Shown here in pieces: positions 17,455 to 28,478 of a DNA stretch of 64,000 bases. Position 1 is the first letter of the stretch, and every line of letters begins with the position of its first letter. The stretch is from Rhizobium sp. BK316 (GTDB taxonomy: Bacteria > Pseudomonadota > Alphaproteobacteria > Rhizobiales > Rhizobiaceae): the NCBI RefSeq assembly GCF_014193695.1, contig NZ_JACHZR010000001.1, positions 285,309 through 349,308 on the forward strand. Direction: 5' to 3'. Under the pieces are notes generated by a model. The model was not told the origin of the DNA. It ran no database searches and saw nothing but the letters and a program-made list of their open reading frames with translations. Position numbers and translations under genes: made by a program.

Positions 17455-19319
17455 CACTCCTCTCCCTTCAAGATGCTGGCGACTAGCTGGTTTTCCGAAA
17501 CTCTTACGCCTGCGGAGACAGGCAATTTGCCGACGATGCCGTCGAAGGGCGCACGCAGCGTATGTTCCATCTTCATCGCTTCCACTGTCAGCAGCCGATC
17601 GCCCTTGGCGACATGGTCGCCTTCCGCAACATCGACCGAGATGACAAGGCCCGGCATGGGCGAGAGGATCGCACCATCGCCGGCGCCCTGGTGCGCTTCG
17701 ACTTCGCTTGCGACAGGCAGGCCGATCGGCCAGGCATTGCCGGCATCGAAAAGGACGATGGTCTCACCGAACCTGACGGCATTGGTTTCGAGGCCGGGCC
17801 GGACACGGCCCCAATAGAGATGGCCGCCAACGCGGACGCGCGTGCGGTTATCGCTTGTGCCCGATATGCGTAGGCCGGCAAGCGCAGACCAGGGATCGGT
17901 CTCGCCCTTTACGGCCAGCGCCGTAGCGGCCTTATCGATCGTCACCTCGTCGGGCTCTTTTGGAAGCAGGGTCTCGCCGTGACGATCGAGGAAACCGGTG
18001 TCGACCTTTGCCGCACGGAAATCTGCGTCGGCGGCGACGCGGGCCAGAAGTCCGGCATTGGATTTGACGGGCCAGACTTCGATATTTTCGCAGGCTTTGG
18101 CGAGTTTGGAGAGGGCGATTTCACGGTCCGGACCATGAGCGATGATCTTGGCGATCATCGGATCGTAGAAGGCGGTGATCTCGTTGCCTTCCTCGACGCC
18201 GCTGTCGACCCGGACGTAGTCCGGCAAACGCAAATGATCGAGCCGGCCGATCGAGGGCAGATAGCCGGAGGCAGGGTTTTCGGCATAAAGGCGAGCCTCG
18301 AAGGCCCAGCCCTTCATCGTGATATCTTCTTGCTGCTTCGGCAGCGGCTCACCTGCGGCGACCTTCAATTGCCATAATACCAAGTCTTCGCCGGTAATGG
18401 CCTCGGTTACAGGATGTTCAACCTGCAACCGGGTGTTCATCTCCATGAACCAGATGCGATCCTGACGCAGGCCCTGCGAGGCATCGGCAATGAATTCGAT
18501 GGTGCCGGCCCCAACATAATCCACCGCCTTAGCGGCCTTGACGGCCGCCTCGCAGATTGCCGAACGAGTGGCGGCGTCGAGGCCGGGGGCAGGCGCTTCC
18601 TCGATCACCTTCTGGTGCCGGCGCTGCAGGGAGCAGTCGCGCTCGAAGAGGTGGACGCAGTTGCCGAAGCGGTCGGCGAAGACCTGTACCTCGATATGGC
18701 GTGGATTGGTGATGTAGCGCTCGATCAGCACACGATCGTCGCCGAAGGAGGAGGCTGCCTCGCGGCGGCAGGCGGCGAGCAATTCAGGAAGGTCTTCTCG
18801 ACGGTCCACCCGTCGCATGCCCTTGCCGCCGCCACCGGCAACGGCCTTGACGAGTATGGGATAACCTGTCGCATCCGCCTCGGCAGCGAGCCTTTCGTCG
18901 CTCTGATCCTCTCCCATATAACCCGGCGTGACCGGCACGCCGGCTGCCTGCATCAATTGCTTGGCGGCATCCTTGAGACCCATTGCGCGGATTGCGGAAG
19001 GTGGTGCACCAATCCAGATGATGCCGGCATTCTCGACCGCTTCCGCAAAATCGGCATTCTCCGAGAGGAAGCCGTAACCAGGGTGGATTGCGGCAGCCCC
19101 GGTCCTGTGGGCAGCCTTCAGAATGCGCTCCTGCGAAAGATAGCTTTCGTGCGCCGGCGGCGGAGCGATGGCGACCGCCTCATCTGCTTCCCTCACGAAG
19201 GGCAGGCCGGCATCCGCTTCGGAATAGACGGCGATGGTGCGGATGCCGAAGGTTTTCGCCGTGCGGATGATGCGGCGGGCGATCTCGCCCCTATTGGCAA
19301 TGAGCAGGCTTTCCATCAT
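17454..19319 (-). CDS. mccA: Methylcrotonyl-CoA carboxylase biotin carboxylase/carrier subunit
   Basis: A 621-residue alpha subunit of an acyl-CoA carboxylase. The biotin carboxylase domain (about 1-445) has IANRGEIARRI, the ATP-grasp glycine loop KAVAGGGGKGMR, and EMNTRLQVEHPVTE. The C-terminal biotinyl domain has AMKMEH with the biotinylated Lys near 583 and a proline-containing hinge (SPMPG). It starts 9 bases after mccB. Specificity for 3-methylcrotonyl-CoA is inferred from the adjacent carboxyltransferase and isovaleryl-CoA dehydrogenase. Two ATGs lie in tandem at the start; either may be used. Confidence 0.93.
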   Translation of the reverse strand: MMESLLIANRGEIARRIIRTAKTFGIRTIAVYSEADAGLPFVREADEAVAIAPPPAHESYLSQERILKAAHRTGAAAIHPGYGFLSENADFAEAVENAGIIWIGAPPSAIRAMGLKDAAKQLMQAAGVPVTPGYMGEDQSDERLAAEADATGYPILVKAVAGGGGKGMRRVDRREDLPELLAACRREAASSFGDDRVLIERYITNPRHIEVQVFADRFGNCVHLFERDCSLQRRHQKVIEEAPAPGLDAATRSAICEAAVKAAKAVDYVGAGTIEFIADASQGLRQDRIWFMEMNTRLQVEHPVTEAITGEDLVLWQLKVAAGEPLPKQQEDITMKGWAFEARLYAENPASGYLPSIGRLDHLRLPDYVRVDSGVEEGNEITAFYDPMIAKIIAHGPDREIALSKLAKACENIEVWPVKSNAGLLARVAADADFRAAKVDTGFLDRHGETLLPKEPDEVTIDKAATALAVKGETDPWSALAGLRISGTSDNRTRVRVGGHLYWGRVRPGLETNAVRFGETIVLFDAGNAWPIGLPVASEVEAHQGAGDGAILSPMPGLVISVDVAEGDHVAKGDRLLTVEAMKMEHTLRAPFDGIVGKLPVSAGVRVSENQLVASILKGEE

Positions 19320-19328
19320 TGCACCACC

Positions 19329-20939
19329 TCACATCCGGAAGAGACCGAAGCGCGACCCTTTCGGGATCGGCGCATTCAGGCAGGCGGAAAAGGCAAGGCC
19401 CAGCACATCGCGTGTCTGGCGCGGATCGATGATGCCGTCGTCCCACAGGCGGGCGGTGGCATAATAGGGATTGCCCTCTGCCTCATAACCAGCCCGGATC
19501 GGCACCTTGAAGGCTTCCTCTTCTGCCGCGGGCCAGCTTTCGCCGCGTGCTTCCATCGCGTCACGGCGGATGGTCGCGAGCACGGAGGCCGCCTGTTCGC
19601 CGCCCATGACGCTGATGCGGCTGTTCGGCCAAGTGAAGAGGAAGCGCGGCCGATAGGCGCGGCCGCACATGCCGTAATTGCCGGCACCGAAACTGCCGCC
19701 AATGATGACGGTGACCTTGGGTACGGTGGCAGTCGCAACCGCAGTGACCAGCTTCGCCCCGTCCTTGGCGATGCCGCCGGCCTCATAACGGCCGCCGACC
19801 ATGAAGCCGGAGATGTTTTGCAGGAACAGCAACGGCACGCGGCGCTGGCAGGCGAGCTCGATGAAATGCGCGCCCTTCAGCGCGCTCTCGGAAAAGAGCA
19901 CGCCATTGTTGGCGATGATGGCGACCGGCATGCCCCAGATGCGGGCGAAGCCGCAGACCAGCGTCGTGCCATAGAGCGGCTTGAACTCATGCAGTTCCGA
20001 ACCGTCGATGATGCGGCCGATGACCTCGCGCACATCATAGGGTGAACGAACGTCCTCTGGGATGATACCACCAAGATCTTCCGGATCGAGTTTCGGCGGG
20101 CGCGGCGCCTGAATGTCGATATCGACTGATTTCACGCTGTTGAGGCTGGCGACGATATCGCGCACGAGAAGCAGCGCATGCTCGTCGTTTTCGGCAACGT
20201 GATCGACGACGCCGGAGCGGCGGCCATGGGTTTCGGCGCCGCCGAGTTCTTCGGCGGAAATGATCTCGCCGGTCGCAGCCTTCACCAGAGGCGGACCGGC
20301 AAGAAAGATCGTGCCCTGATTGCGCACGATGACCGTCTCGTCGGACATGGCAGGCACATAGGCGCCGCCGGCCGTGCAGCTCCCCATGACGCAGGCGATC
20401 TGCGGAATGCCTTCGGCCGACATCTGCGCCTGATTGTAGAAGATCGCTCCGAAATGATCGCGGTCGGGAAAGACCTCGGCCTGATGCGGAAGATTGGCGC
20501 CGCCACTGTCAACCAGATAGATGCAGGGCAAGCGGTTCTGCATGGCGATCTCTTGCGCCCGCAGATGCTTTTTCACAGTGAGAGGAAAATAGGCGCCGCC
20601 TTTCACCGTGGCGTCATTGGCAACGATCATCACCTCGCGGCCGCAAACGCGGCCGATGCCGGTGATGATGCCGGCCCCCGGCGCCTCGTCGCCATACATG
20701 CCGTTCGCCGCCAGCGTGCCGATTTCCAGAAACGGGCTACCGGCGTCGAGCAGCAGCTGAATGCGGTCGCGCGGCAGGAGCTTGCCCTTGCCGGTGTGGC
20801 GATCGCGCGCCGTCTTCGGCCCGCCCTCGCGGGTCTTCGCCGAACGCTCATAGAGTTCGTCGATCAGGCTTCCGTTCTTGCTTGCATTGGCCTTGAAGGT
20901 TTCGCTGTCGCGATCGATGGCAGAGGAAATCACCGTCAT
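19329..20939 (-). CDS. mccB: Methylcrotonyl-CoA carboxylase carboxyltransferase subunit
   Basis: A 536-residue beta subunit carrying both crotonase-like carboxyltransferase halves. Motifs include [36 protein letters not shown] (acyl-CoA oxyanion hole), and in the second half [11 protein letters not shown] and [18 protein letters not shown]. These are characteristic of MCC beta rather than propionyl-CoA carboxylase. The start at 20939 is fixed by an ATGA overlap with the upstream ivd stop; the long in-frame extension inside ivd is not used. It converts 3-methylcrotonyl-CoA to 3-methylglutaconyl-CoA with the mccA product. Confidence 0.95.
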   Translation of the reverse strand: MTVISSAIDRDSETFKANASKNGSLIDELYERSAKTREGGPKTARDRHTGKGKLLPRDRIQLLLDAGSPFLEIGTLAANGMYGDEAPGAGIITGIGRVCGREVMIVANDATVKGGAYFPLTVKKHLRAQEIAMQNRLPCIYLVDSGGANLPHQAEVFPDRDHFGAIFYNQAQMSAEGIPQIACVMGSCTAGGAYVPAMSDETVIVRNQGTIFLAGPPLVKAATGEIISAEELGGAETHGRRSGVVDHVAENDEHALLLVRDIVASLNSVKSVDIDIQAPRPPKLDPEDLGGIIPEDVRSPYDVREVIGRIIDGSELHEFKPLYGTTLVCGFARIWGMPVAIIANNGVLFSESALKGAHFIELACQRRVPLLFLQNISGFMVGGRYEAGGIAKDGAKLVTAVATATVPKVTVIIGGSFGAGNYGMCGRAYRPRFLFTWPNSRISVMGGEQAASVLATIRRDAMEARGESWPAAEEEAFKVPIRAGYEAEGNPYYATARLWDDGIIDPRQTRDVLGLAFSACLNAPIPKGSRFGLFRM

Positions 20940-22081
20940 GATGCGATGAGCTCCCGGCCGATCAGGTAGCGGCGGATCTCGTTGGTGCCGGCGCCGATAT
21001 CGTAGAGCTTGGCGTCGCGCAGGAAGCGCTCGACTGGCCATTCCCTGGTATATCCCGCGCCGCCAAGCGCCTGGATCGCCTCCAGAGACACTTTCACGGC
21101 ATTCTCGCTGGCAAAGAGAATGGCGGCTGCCGCATCCGAGCGCGTCGTGCGGCCGGCGTCGCAGGCCCGCGCCACGGAATAGACATAGGCACGCGCCGAA
21201 TTCAGGGCGACATACATGTCGGCGATCTTGCCTTGCATCAGCTGGAAGTCGCCGATCGCCTTGCCGAACTGTTTGCGCTCCCGCACATAGGGCAGCACCA
21301 CGTCGAGACAGGCCTGCATGATGCCGAGCGGGCCGGCGGCAAGCACTGCGCGCTCATAGTCGAGGCCCGACATCAGGATTTTCACGCCCTGGCCTTCCCG
21401 GCCCATCAGCGCTTCGGCCGGCACCTCGCAATCTTGAAAAACCAGCTCGGCCGTGTCGCTGCCGCGCATGCCGAGCTTGGAGAGCTTCTTCGAAACGCTG
21501 AAGCCGGGCATGCCTTTTTCGATGATGAAGGCCGAAATGCCTTTCGGCCCGGCCGTTGGATCGGTCTTGGCATAGACGACGAGCACATCGGCATGCGGCG
21601 CATTGGTGATCCAGAATTTCGTGCCGTTGAGGACGTAACGATCTCCCTTGCGCTCGGCCTTGAGCCGCATGGAGACGACATCCGAGCCGGAGCCGGCTTC
21701 GGACATGGCAAGCGAGCCGACATGCTCGCCGGAAATCAGCTTCGGCAGATAGCGGTGCTTCTGCTCAGGCGTTGCCCAGCGGCGGATCTGGTTGACACAG
21801 AGATTGGAATGGGCGCCATAGCTCAGGCCAACTGAGGCCGACGCACGCGAGATTTCCTCCATGGCGACGACATGTTCGAGATAGCCGAGACCTGTACCGC
21901 CGAACTCCTCCTCCACGGTAATGCCGTGCAGGCCAAGCGCGCCCATTTGCGGCCAGAGCTGGCGTGGAAATGTGTTGCTTTCGTCGATCTCCGCGGCCAG
22001 CGGAGCAATGGTGTCGGCGGCAAATCGTGCCGTCGTTTCGCGGATCGCGTCCGCGGTTTCGCCGAGCGAAAAATCAAACAT
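20936..22081 (-). CDS. ivd: Isovaleryl-CoA dehydrogenase
   Basis: FAD-dependent acyl-CoA dehydrogenase, 381 residues. Motifs are [15 protein letters not shown] (FAD/substrate loop, about 130-144), [31 protein letters not shown] in the region carrying the catalytic Glu of isovaleryl-CoA dehydrogenases, [16 protein letters not shown] and the C-terminal [17 protein letters not shown]. It heads the operon ivd-mccB-mccA-maoC-citE, with a ribosome-binding site GCGGGAGGAG before the ATG. Pathway role: leucine-derived isovaleryl-CoA to 3-methylcrotonyl-CoA. Confidence 0.94.
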   Translation of the reverse strand: MFDFSLGETADAIRETTARFAADTIAPLAAEIDESNTFPRQLWPQMGALGLHGITVEEEFGGTGLGYLEHVVAMEEISRASASVGLSYGAHSNLCVNQIRRWATPEQKHRYLPKLISGEHVGSLAMSEAGSGSDVVSMRLKAERKGDRYVLNGTKFWITNAPHADVLVVYAKTDPTAGPKGISAFIIEKGMPGFSVSKKLSKLGMRGSDTAELVFQDCEVPAEALMGREGQGVKILMSGLDYERAVLAAGPLGIMQACLDVVLPYVRERKQFGKAIGDFQLMQGKIADMYVALNSARAYVYSVARACDAGRTTRSDAAAAILFASENAVKVSLEAIQALGGAGYTREWPVERFLRDAKLYDIGAGTNEIRRYLIGRELIAS

Positions 22082-22186
22082 GGCACTCCTCCCGCTAAAA
22101 TATGTAGCGCGGGTTGCGGCCGGTTCAAAGCTCTCTTGATGATGAGAGTTCCGGTCTTTCAGCGAGCGTTACCAGCGTCGATTTCT

Positions 22187-22213
22187 TGAAAATATGGAAA
22201 ATATGGAATATAG
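22187..22213 (+). repeat. Tandem 9-bp repeats in the toxin-antitoxin promoter
   Basis: GAAAATATG occurs twice in direct tandem (22187-22195, 22196-22204) and is followed by the degenerate copy GAATATAGG. The block ends 13 bases before the ribosome-binding site CAGGAGG (22224-22230) of the antitoxin gene. Tandem repeats at this position are a common layout for antitoxin autoregulation, but the binding is inferred. Confidence 0.45.
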
Positions 22214-22239
22214 GGAAATAAAGTCAGGAGGTTATTTAC

Positions 22240-22500
22240 ATGCGACAGTTCACGACGGGTGATCTCAACAAGCAGGTTGGCGATGTCACCGATGCTGCGA
22301 GCCGCGAACCGGTCATCCTAACGCGCCACAATAAGCCTCGTTTCGTACTAATGAGTTATGAGTACTATGAGCGAATGCGCACCGGTCGCGATCCACGCCA
22401 AGTCCATCTTGTCTCGAAGATGCCGGATGAACATGTCGAGTTATTCGGCGAGGCCATCGAGCAGCTGGCGCGCGGCGAAGGTTATGACGATGGGCCGTGA
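22240..22500 (+). CDS. Phd/YefM-family antitoxin
   Basis: An 86-residue protein with the Phd/YefM N-terminal fold: MRQFTTGDLNKQVGDVTDAA, then EPVILTRHNKPRFVLMSYEYYERM (the conserved PV-I-T--GKP--VL-S-EEYE pattern). The acidic C-terminal tail ending GEGYDDGP should bind the toxin. A strong CAGGAGG site precedes the ATG. The next gene starts inside its 3' end, the usual toxin-antitoxin arrangement. The module is less GC-rich in its promoter than the neighbouring operons, which hints at a mobile origin. Confidence 0.87.
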   Translation: MRQFTTGDLNKQVGDVTDAASREPVILTRHNKPRFVLMSYEYYERMRTGRDPRQVHLVSKMPDEHVELFGEAIEQLARGEGYDDGP

Positions 22501-22908
22501 GTTTCGTCCTGGGGAAGTGATAAGTTATCCCTATCTTTGGGCATGGCAGCAAGAGCGCGGCGAGACCGAGGGACGGAAACAGCGGCCAGTCTGTGTCGTT
22601 ATCGCGATCCGCAATGCGGCAGATGGAAACACACACATCCTCCTTCTGGCGATTACGACGCAGCCGCCGCAGGCAGGCCGGATCGCATTGGAAATTCCCG
22701 ATATCGAGCGGCGGCGGGCCGGTCTCGATGACCTCAGCAGAGCTGGATCGTCGTTGACGAATATAATTACGATATTGCTGAGCGCTCCTGGTATCTTGAA
22801 CCTGATCAGGAGTTCCTTGGCCGTTTCAGCAAATCCTTTGTGATGCAGATTGCTGCCCTGTTCGTCAAAACTCGAAGTGTATCGGTCCGCGTCAGCCGAC
22901 TAGATTGA
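22490..22908 (+). pseudogene. PemK/MazF-like toxin gene, frameshifted
   Basis: Starting at ATG 22490 (or 22484), inside the antitoxin gene, one frame encodes FRPGEVISYPYLWAWQQERG, EGRKQRPVCVVIAI and LLLAITTQPPQ, a PemK/MazF-like pattern. The expected continuation WIVVDEYNYDIAERSWYLE then lies in another frame, from 22741 to the TGA at 22906-22908. The switch falls in CAGCAGAGC at about 22736-22743 and is explained by loss of one base (or gain of two). In the original frame the protein runs on to 22843 with an unrelated tail. So the toxin is probably inactive unless this is a sequencing error or programmed frameshift. Family assignment is by pattern only. Confidence 0.7.
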
Positions 22909-23916
22909 TAGGTCCTGATTGCCTGTTTCTTCCTTGCGAAATGCCTCGGGACTCTTGCCCATCCATTTCCGGAAGGCCCGGAAGAAGGCGCTGGGTTCGG
23001 AGTAGCCAAGCTGTACGGCAATCTCGCCGATGGTCTTCGACGTGTTCATCAACATGTCGACGGCGAGATCACGGCGGATGTCGTCCTTGATGCCGGCATA
23101 GCTCTGGCCCTCGTCATGCAGGCGGTGCCGCAGCGTCGAGGACGGCATGCGCATGTCGGCTGCGAGTATGTGAAAGCTCGACCAAGCGGCTGGCGAGGTC
23201 TGGGAGAGGCGGCGGCGGACAGCGGCGGCGATGCCGGCATCGTAGCGATAGCGCACGAGAATATTGGCTGGAGCGCCCCGCAGGAATTGCTTCAAGGCCT
23301 GTTCGCTGCGCGAAATCGGCAGATCGAGCAGAGAGCTGTCGAAGCCGAGCCGACTGATCGGTTGCGAGAAGCGCACCGGCGCGCCAAAGAAAAGCCGGTA
23401 ATCAGCGCCCTGGCTTGGTTCCGGGCAACGGAAATCGACGAGGCGGATCGGGATGCGACGTCCGACCAGCCAGCAGATAATGCCATGCAGGATGATCCAA
23501 TAGGTGCGATAGGCAAAGGCCGAACGCGGCTCGCCGGCGTCCCGAAGTTCGATCTGTGCGAGCCCGTCACTGATGACGAGCGTACCGCGCGGATCGTCCA
23601 GAACGACATCGAGGAAGCGCAAGGCCCGCCGCAAGGCGTGGCCGAGAGTCGGTGCATGCAGCACACAATGGCAGAGCAGCGTGAAGCTGCCGCTGCGCAT
23701 CGGCCGGGCGCCCATGCCGAAGAATTCGTCGTCGAGTTCTGCGGCAATAGCCAGCCACAACGCGCCATAGGTCTCGGCCGACACCGGCTGATCGATTACC
23801 GGTGGGAGCCCGAGCTTGGCCAGAAGAGGCGCCACCGGTTTGCCAAGCCGGCGCAGGCTGTCGAGAGCTTCCTCGACAAACCCTGATGCGATCATACGTC
23901 GCTCGATTTCAGCCAT
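22900..23916 (-). CDS. AraC-family transcriptional regulator
   Basis: A 338-residue regulator. The N-terminal two thirds resemble the arabinose-binding-like dimerisation domain of OruR/ArgR-type AraC proteins (LGLPPVIDQPVSAETYGALW; GSFTLLCHCVLHAPTLG). The C-terminal HTH_18 domain has the two helix-turn-helix units, the second reading TIGEIAVQLGYSEPSAFFRAF (about 290-310), followed by KWMGKSPEAFR. The ATG at 23916 gives the normal start. It is divergent from the SDR-thiolase-bkd operon and so is the likely regulator of that operon, replacing the Lrp/BkdR regulators seen in other bacteria. Its 3' end overlaps the toxin pseudogene by 9 bases. Confidence 0.88.
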   Translation of the reverse strand: MAEIERRMIASGFVEEALDSLRRLGKPVAPLLAKLGLPPVIDQPVSAETYGALWLAIAAELDDEFFGMGARPMRSGSFTLLCHCVLHAPTLGHALRRALRFLDVVLDDPRGTLVISDGLAQIELRDAGEPRSAFAYRTYWIILHGIICWLVGRRIPIRLVDFRCPEPSQGADYRLFFGAPVRFSQPISRLGFDSSLLDLPISRSEQALKQFLRGAPANILVRYRYDAGIAAAVRRRLSQTSPAAWSSFHILAADMRMPSSTLRHRLHDEGQSYAGIKDDIRRDLAVDMLMNTSKTIGEIAVQLGYSEPSAFFRAFRKWMGKSPEAFRKEETGNQDLSI

Positions 23917-24062
23917 AGCCGCTCCATCATGACAAATTGAAAATGGCAAAACTGGCCGAAATAATGGAGCAGTTGCGTCATCGCTTGCAATAGGCCGAAG
24001 GAATAGAATCGGGTTTCGGCGGGCTCTGGAGGAGATATCTGCCGGGCAGGGAGGAACGATCC

Positions 24063-24830
24063 GTGCAGATCAGCGGCGCAAGTTTCATCGTCACCGGCGG
24101 CGGCTCCGGGCTCGGAGCAGCAACAGCACGCATGCTCATCGAAGCCGGTGGGCGTGTGACGATCGCCGATCTCAACGTGGATACAGGCGAGGCGACCGCC
24201 CGCAGGCTCGGGCAGGATGCGCGCTTCGTCCGGGCTGACGTGACCGATGATCAGGATGGTGCTGCGGTAATCGCCGCTGCAATGGATGCATTCGGCATGC
24301 TTCGCGGGCTTATCAATTGTGCCGGTGTGGCGCCCGCCGAAAAGGTGATCGGCCGTGACGGCCCGCATCGGCTGGAAAGTTTTGCCCGCACCATTACCAT
24401 CAATCTCATCGGCACCTTCAACATGATCCGGCTTGCCGCCGCTGCCATCCAGAATGCTGAGCCGGATGCGGAAGGTGAGCGCGGCGTGATCATCAATACG
24501 GCTTCGGCCGCTGCTTTCGACGGGCAGATCGGTCAGGCTGCCTATGCGGCCTCCAAGGGCGGTGTTGCGGCAATGACGCTGCCGATCGCCCGCGAGCTTG
24601 CGCGTCACGGCATTCGTACCGTGTCGATTGCGCCCGGCATTTTCGAAACACCGATGATGGCAGGCATGCCGGCGGAGGTGCGGGAAGCGCTTGGAAAGAG
24701 CGTGCCTTTCCCGCCGCGTCTCGGGCATCCGGCGGAGTTTGCCGCGCTGGTGCGCCATATCCTGGAAAACAGCATGCTGAACGGCGAGGTCATCCGCCTC
24801 GATGGGGCATTGCGCATGGGCGCGCGCTGA
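24063..24830 (+). CDS. SDR-family 3-hydroxyacyl-CoA dehydrogenase (HSD10-like)
   Basis: A 255-residue short-chain dehydrogenase. The NAD-binding motif is [12 protein letters not shown] (about 10-21), the acidic residue for NAD is in IADLN, NAG appears as NCAGVAP, and the catalytic Ser and YxxxK are in [20 protein letters not shown]. The insert [13 protein letters not shown] and the ending [11 protein letters not shown] match type II (HSD17B10-like) 3-hydroxyacyl-CoA dehydrogenases that oxidise 2-methyl-3-hydroxybutyryl-CoA in isoleucine catabolism. The start is GTG with GGGAGGAAC upstream. First gene of the operon leading to bkd. Confidence 0.88.
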   Translation: MQISGASFIVTGGGSGLGAATARMLIEAGGRVTIADLNVDTGEATARRLGQDARFVRADVTDDQDGAAVIAAAMDAFGMLRGLINCAGVAPAEKVIGRDGPHRLESFARTITINLIGTFNMIRLAAAAIQNAEPDAEGERGVIINTASAAAFDGQIGQAAYAASKGGVAAMTLPIARELARHGIRTVSIAPGIFETPMMAGMPAEVREALGKSVPFPPRLGHPAEFAALVRHILENSMLNGEVIRLDGALRMGAR

Positions 24831-24853
24831 GCGTCTGGCCCGAAGGAGGACAA

Positions 24854-26041
24854 ATGGCCTTGCAGGATCCCATCGTCATCGTAGGCGTGGCTCGTACACC
24901 GATCGGCAGTTTCCAGGGCGAACTTAGAGATGCCTCGGCCCCTGAGCTTGGCGCGACGGCAATCCGTGCAGCACTTCAGCGCAGCGGCGTTGCGGCCGAT
25001 GCAGTCGAGGAAGTGGTCTTCGGTTGTGTATTGCCGGCCGGCCAGGGGCAGGCGCCGGCCCGCCAGGCTGCGATCCATGCCGGACTGCCCTTTGCGACAG
25101 GCGCCAGCACCGTCAACAAGATGTGCGGTTCCGGCATGAAGGCGGTCATGATGGCGCATGATCTGATCGCTGCCGGCAGCGCTTCAGTGGCGATCGCAGG
25201 CGGTATGGAAAGCATGACGAATGCGCCCTATCTCCTTGATCGTGCCCGTGCCGGTTACAGGCTCGGCCACGGGCGGGTCGTGGATCATATGTTCCTCGAC
25301 GGGCTGGAGGATGCTTATGACAAGGGGCGCTTGATGGGCAGCTTCGCAGAGGATTGCGCCGAAGCCTATCAGTTTACGCGCGAGGCGCAGGACGCCTATG
25401 CGGTGACCTCGCTGACGCGGGCGCAGAAGGCGATTGCCGAAGGCTATTTTGACAGAGAAATCGTGCCCGTGACGATGAAATCCGGCAAGGGCGAGCAGGT
25501 GGCAAGTCGCGACGAACAGCCGGGCAAGGCGAGGCCTGATAAGATCCCGACCCTGAAGCCGGCGTTCCGCGACGGCGGTACGGTCACGGCCGCCAATTCG
25601 AGTTCGATCTCTGATGGAGCAGCCGCGCTCGTGCTGATGCGTCGTTCGGAGGCGGATCGTCGCGGGCTGAAGCCGCTCGCCACCATTCTCGGTCACGCCA
25701 CGCATTCGCAGGAACCCAGTCTCTTCGCCACCGCGCCGATCGGCGCCCTGCAGAAACTCTCTGACCGCACTGGCCTGCCGCTTTCCGAGGTCGATCTCTT
25801 CGAGATCAACGAGGCATTCGCCGTCGTTGCCATGGCGGCGATGCGCGACCTCGACCTACCGCATGACAAGGTCAATGTGCATGGCGGCGCCTGTGCGCTC
25901 GGCCATCCGATCGGGGCTTCCGGCGCCCGCATTCTGGTGACGTTATTGGCGGCGCTGGAGCGTTATGACCTGAAGCGGGGCATGGCGGCGCTTTGCATCG
26001 GCGGTGGCGAGGCGACCGCCGTTGCGATCGAGCGGCATTAG
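24854..26041 (+). CDS. Acetyl-CoA acetyltransferase (thiolase)
   Basis: A 395-residue thiolase II family enzyme. The nucleophilic Cys is in [12 protein letters not shown] (about residue 92), the His in NEAFAVVAM, and the second Cys in [17 protein letters not shown] and the C-terminal [15 protein letters not shown]. It follows the SDR by 23 bases behind an AAGGAGG site. In this operon it would cleave 2-methylacetoacetyl-CoA to propionyl-CoA and acetyl-CoA. Acetoacetyl-CoA thiolysis cannot be excluded. Confidence 0.93.
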   Translation: MALQDPIVIVGVARTPIGSFQGELRDASAPELGATAIRAALQRSGVAADAVEEVVFGCVLPAGQGQAPARQAAIHAGLPFATGASTVNKMCGSGMKAVMMAHDLIAAGSASVAIAGGMESMTNAPYLLDRARAGYRLGHGRVVDHMFLDGLEDAYDKGRLMGSFAEDCAEAYQFTREAQDAYAVTSLTRAQKAIAEGYFDREIVPVTMKSGKGEQVASRDEQPGKARPDKIPTLKPAFRDGGTVTAANSSSISDGAAALVLMRRSEADRRGLKPLATILGHATHSQEPSLFATAPIGALQKLSDRTGLPLSEVDLFEINEAFAVVAMAAMRDLDLPHDKVNVHGGACALGHPIGASGARILVTLLAALERYDLKRGMAALCIGGGEATAVAIERH

Positions 26042-26057
26042 GGAAAGGGGAGGACAG

Positions 26058-27185
26058 ATGATCCTTTCCGAACTTCAGCAGCAAATCTGCGATCTGGCTC
26101 GTGATTTCGCTCGGGAACGCCTGGCGCCCGGAGCGGCAAAACGCGACCGGGAATCTCTCTTCCCCCGCGAAGAACTGAAGGAAATGGGTGAGCTCGGGCT
26201 TCTCGGCATGCTGGTGCCCGAGGCTTATGGCGGATCTGATACCGGTGTCATTGCCTATGCCGCGGCACTCGAGGAAATAGCAGCCGGCGACGGTCCCTGC
26301 TCCACCATCATGAGTGTGCACAGTTCGGTCGGCTGCGTGCCCATCCTGAAATTCGGCAATGAGGAGCAGCGCCAACGTTTCCTGCCGAAGCTTGCCAGCG
26401 GCGAGTGGATTGGCGGTTTTGCGCTGACCGAGGCACAGGCGGGCTCCGATGCCTCGAACCTCAAGACGCGGGCGCGACGCGACGGCGATCACTACGTGCT
26501 CGACGGCGCCAAGCAGTTCATCACTTCGGGCAAGAACGGACATGTTATCATCGTCTTTGCCGTCACCGATCCCGATGCCGGCAAGAAGGGCATCACTGCC
26601 TTCATCGTGCCGACCGATACGCCAGGTTACGAGGTGATACGGGTCGAGGAAAAGCTTGGCCTGCATTCCTCCGATACCTGCCAGATCGCCTTCAATGGCA
26701 TGCGTATTCCAGCCGAGCTTCGGCTCGGCGAGGAGGGGGAAGGCTACCGGATCGCACTTGCCAATCTTGAGGGCGGGCGGATCGGCATTGCGGCGCAGGC
26801 CGTCGGCATGGCGAAGGCGGCCTTCGAGGCGGCACGCGATTATGCCCGCGAACGCAGCGCCTTCGGCAAACCGATCGCCGACCATCAAGCGGTTGCCTTT
26901 CGGCTTGCCGATATGGCAACGCGCATCGAGGCGGCCCGGCAACTCGTCTTCCATGCTGCCTGGCTCCGGGAGGCCGGATTGCCATGTCTGTCGGAGGCTT
27001 CGATGGCCAAGCTCTTTGCCTCCGAAATGGCCGAACGTGTCTGCTCCGATGCGATCCAGATCCATGGCGGTTATGGCTATATGGCCGACTATCCGGTGGA
27101 GCGCATCTATCGCGACGTCCGTATCTGCCAGATCTACGAGGGAACAAGCGACGTGCAGCGCATGGTGATTGCCCGCAACTTATAA
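26058..27185 (+). CDS. Acyl-CoA dehydrogenase (short/branched-chain type)
   Basis: A 375-residue FAD-dependent acyl-CoA dehydrogenase. The start at 26058 (MILSELQQQ) follows GGGGAGG; an earlier in-frame start would lie in the thiolase gene. Motifs are [55 protein letters not shown] and the C-terminal catalytic region [20 protein letters not shown] with [16 protein letters not shown]. By context it probably oxidises 2-methylbutyryl-CoA or isobutyryl-CoA. It is followed by 59 bases and then the bkd genes. Confidence 0.92.
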   Translation: MILSELQQQICDLARDFARERLAPGAAKRDRESLFPREELKEMGELGLLGMLVPEAYGGSDTGVIAYAAALEEIAAGDGPCSTIMSVHSSVGCVPILKFGNEEQRQRFLPKLASGEWIGGFALTEAQAGSDASNLKTRARRDGDHYVLDGAKQFITSGKNGHVIIVFAVTDPDAGKKGITAFIVPTDTPGYEVIRVEEKLGLHSSDTCQIAFNGMRIPAELRLGEEGEGYRIALANLEGGRIGIAAQAVGMAKAAFEAARDYARERSAFGKPIADHQAVAFRLADMATRIEAARQLVFHAAWLREAGLPCLSEASMAKLFASEMAERVCSDAIQIHGGYGYMADYPVERIYRDVRICQIYEGTSDVQRMVIARNL

Positions 27186-27226
27186 GAACGAGGCCTGCTT
27201 CTGGAGGAGAGAGGCGGAGCCGATAA

Positions 27227-28477
<1,251 letters not shown>

Positions 28478-28478
28478 T

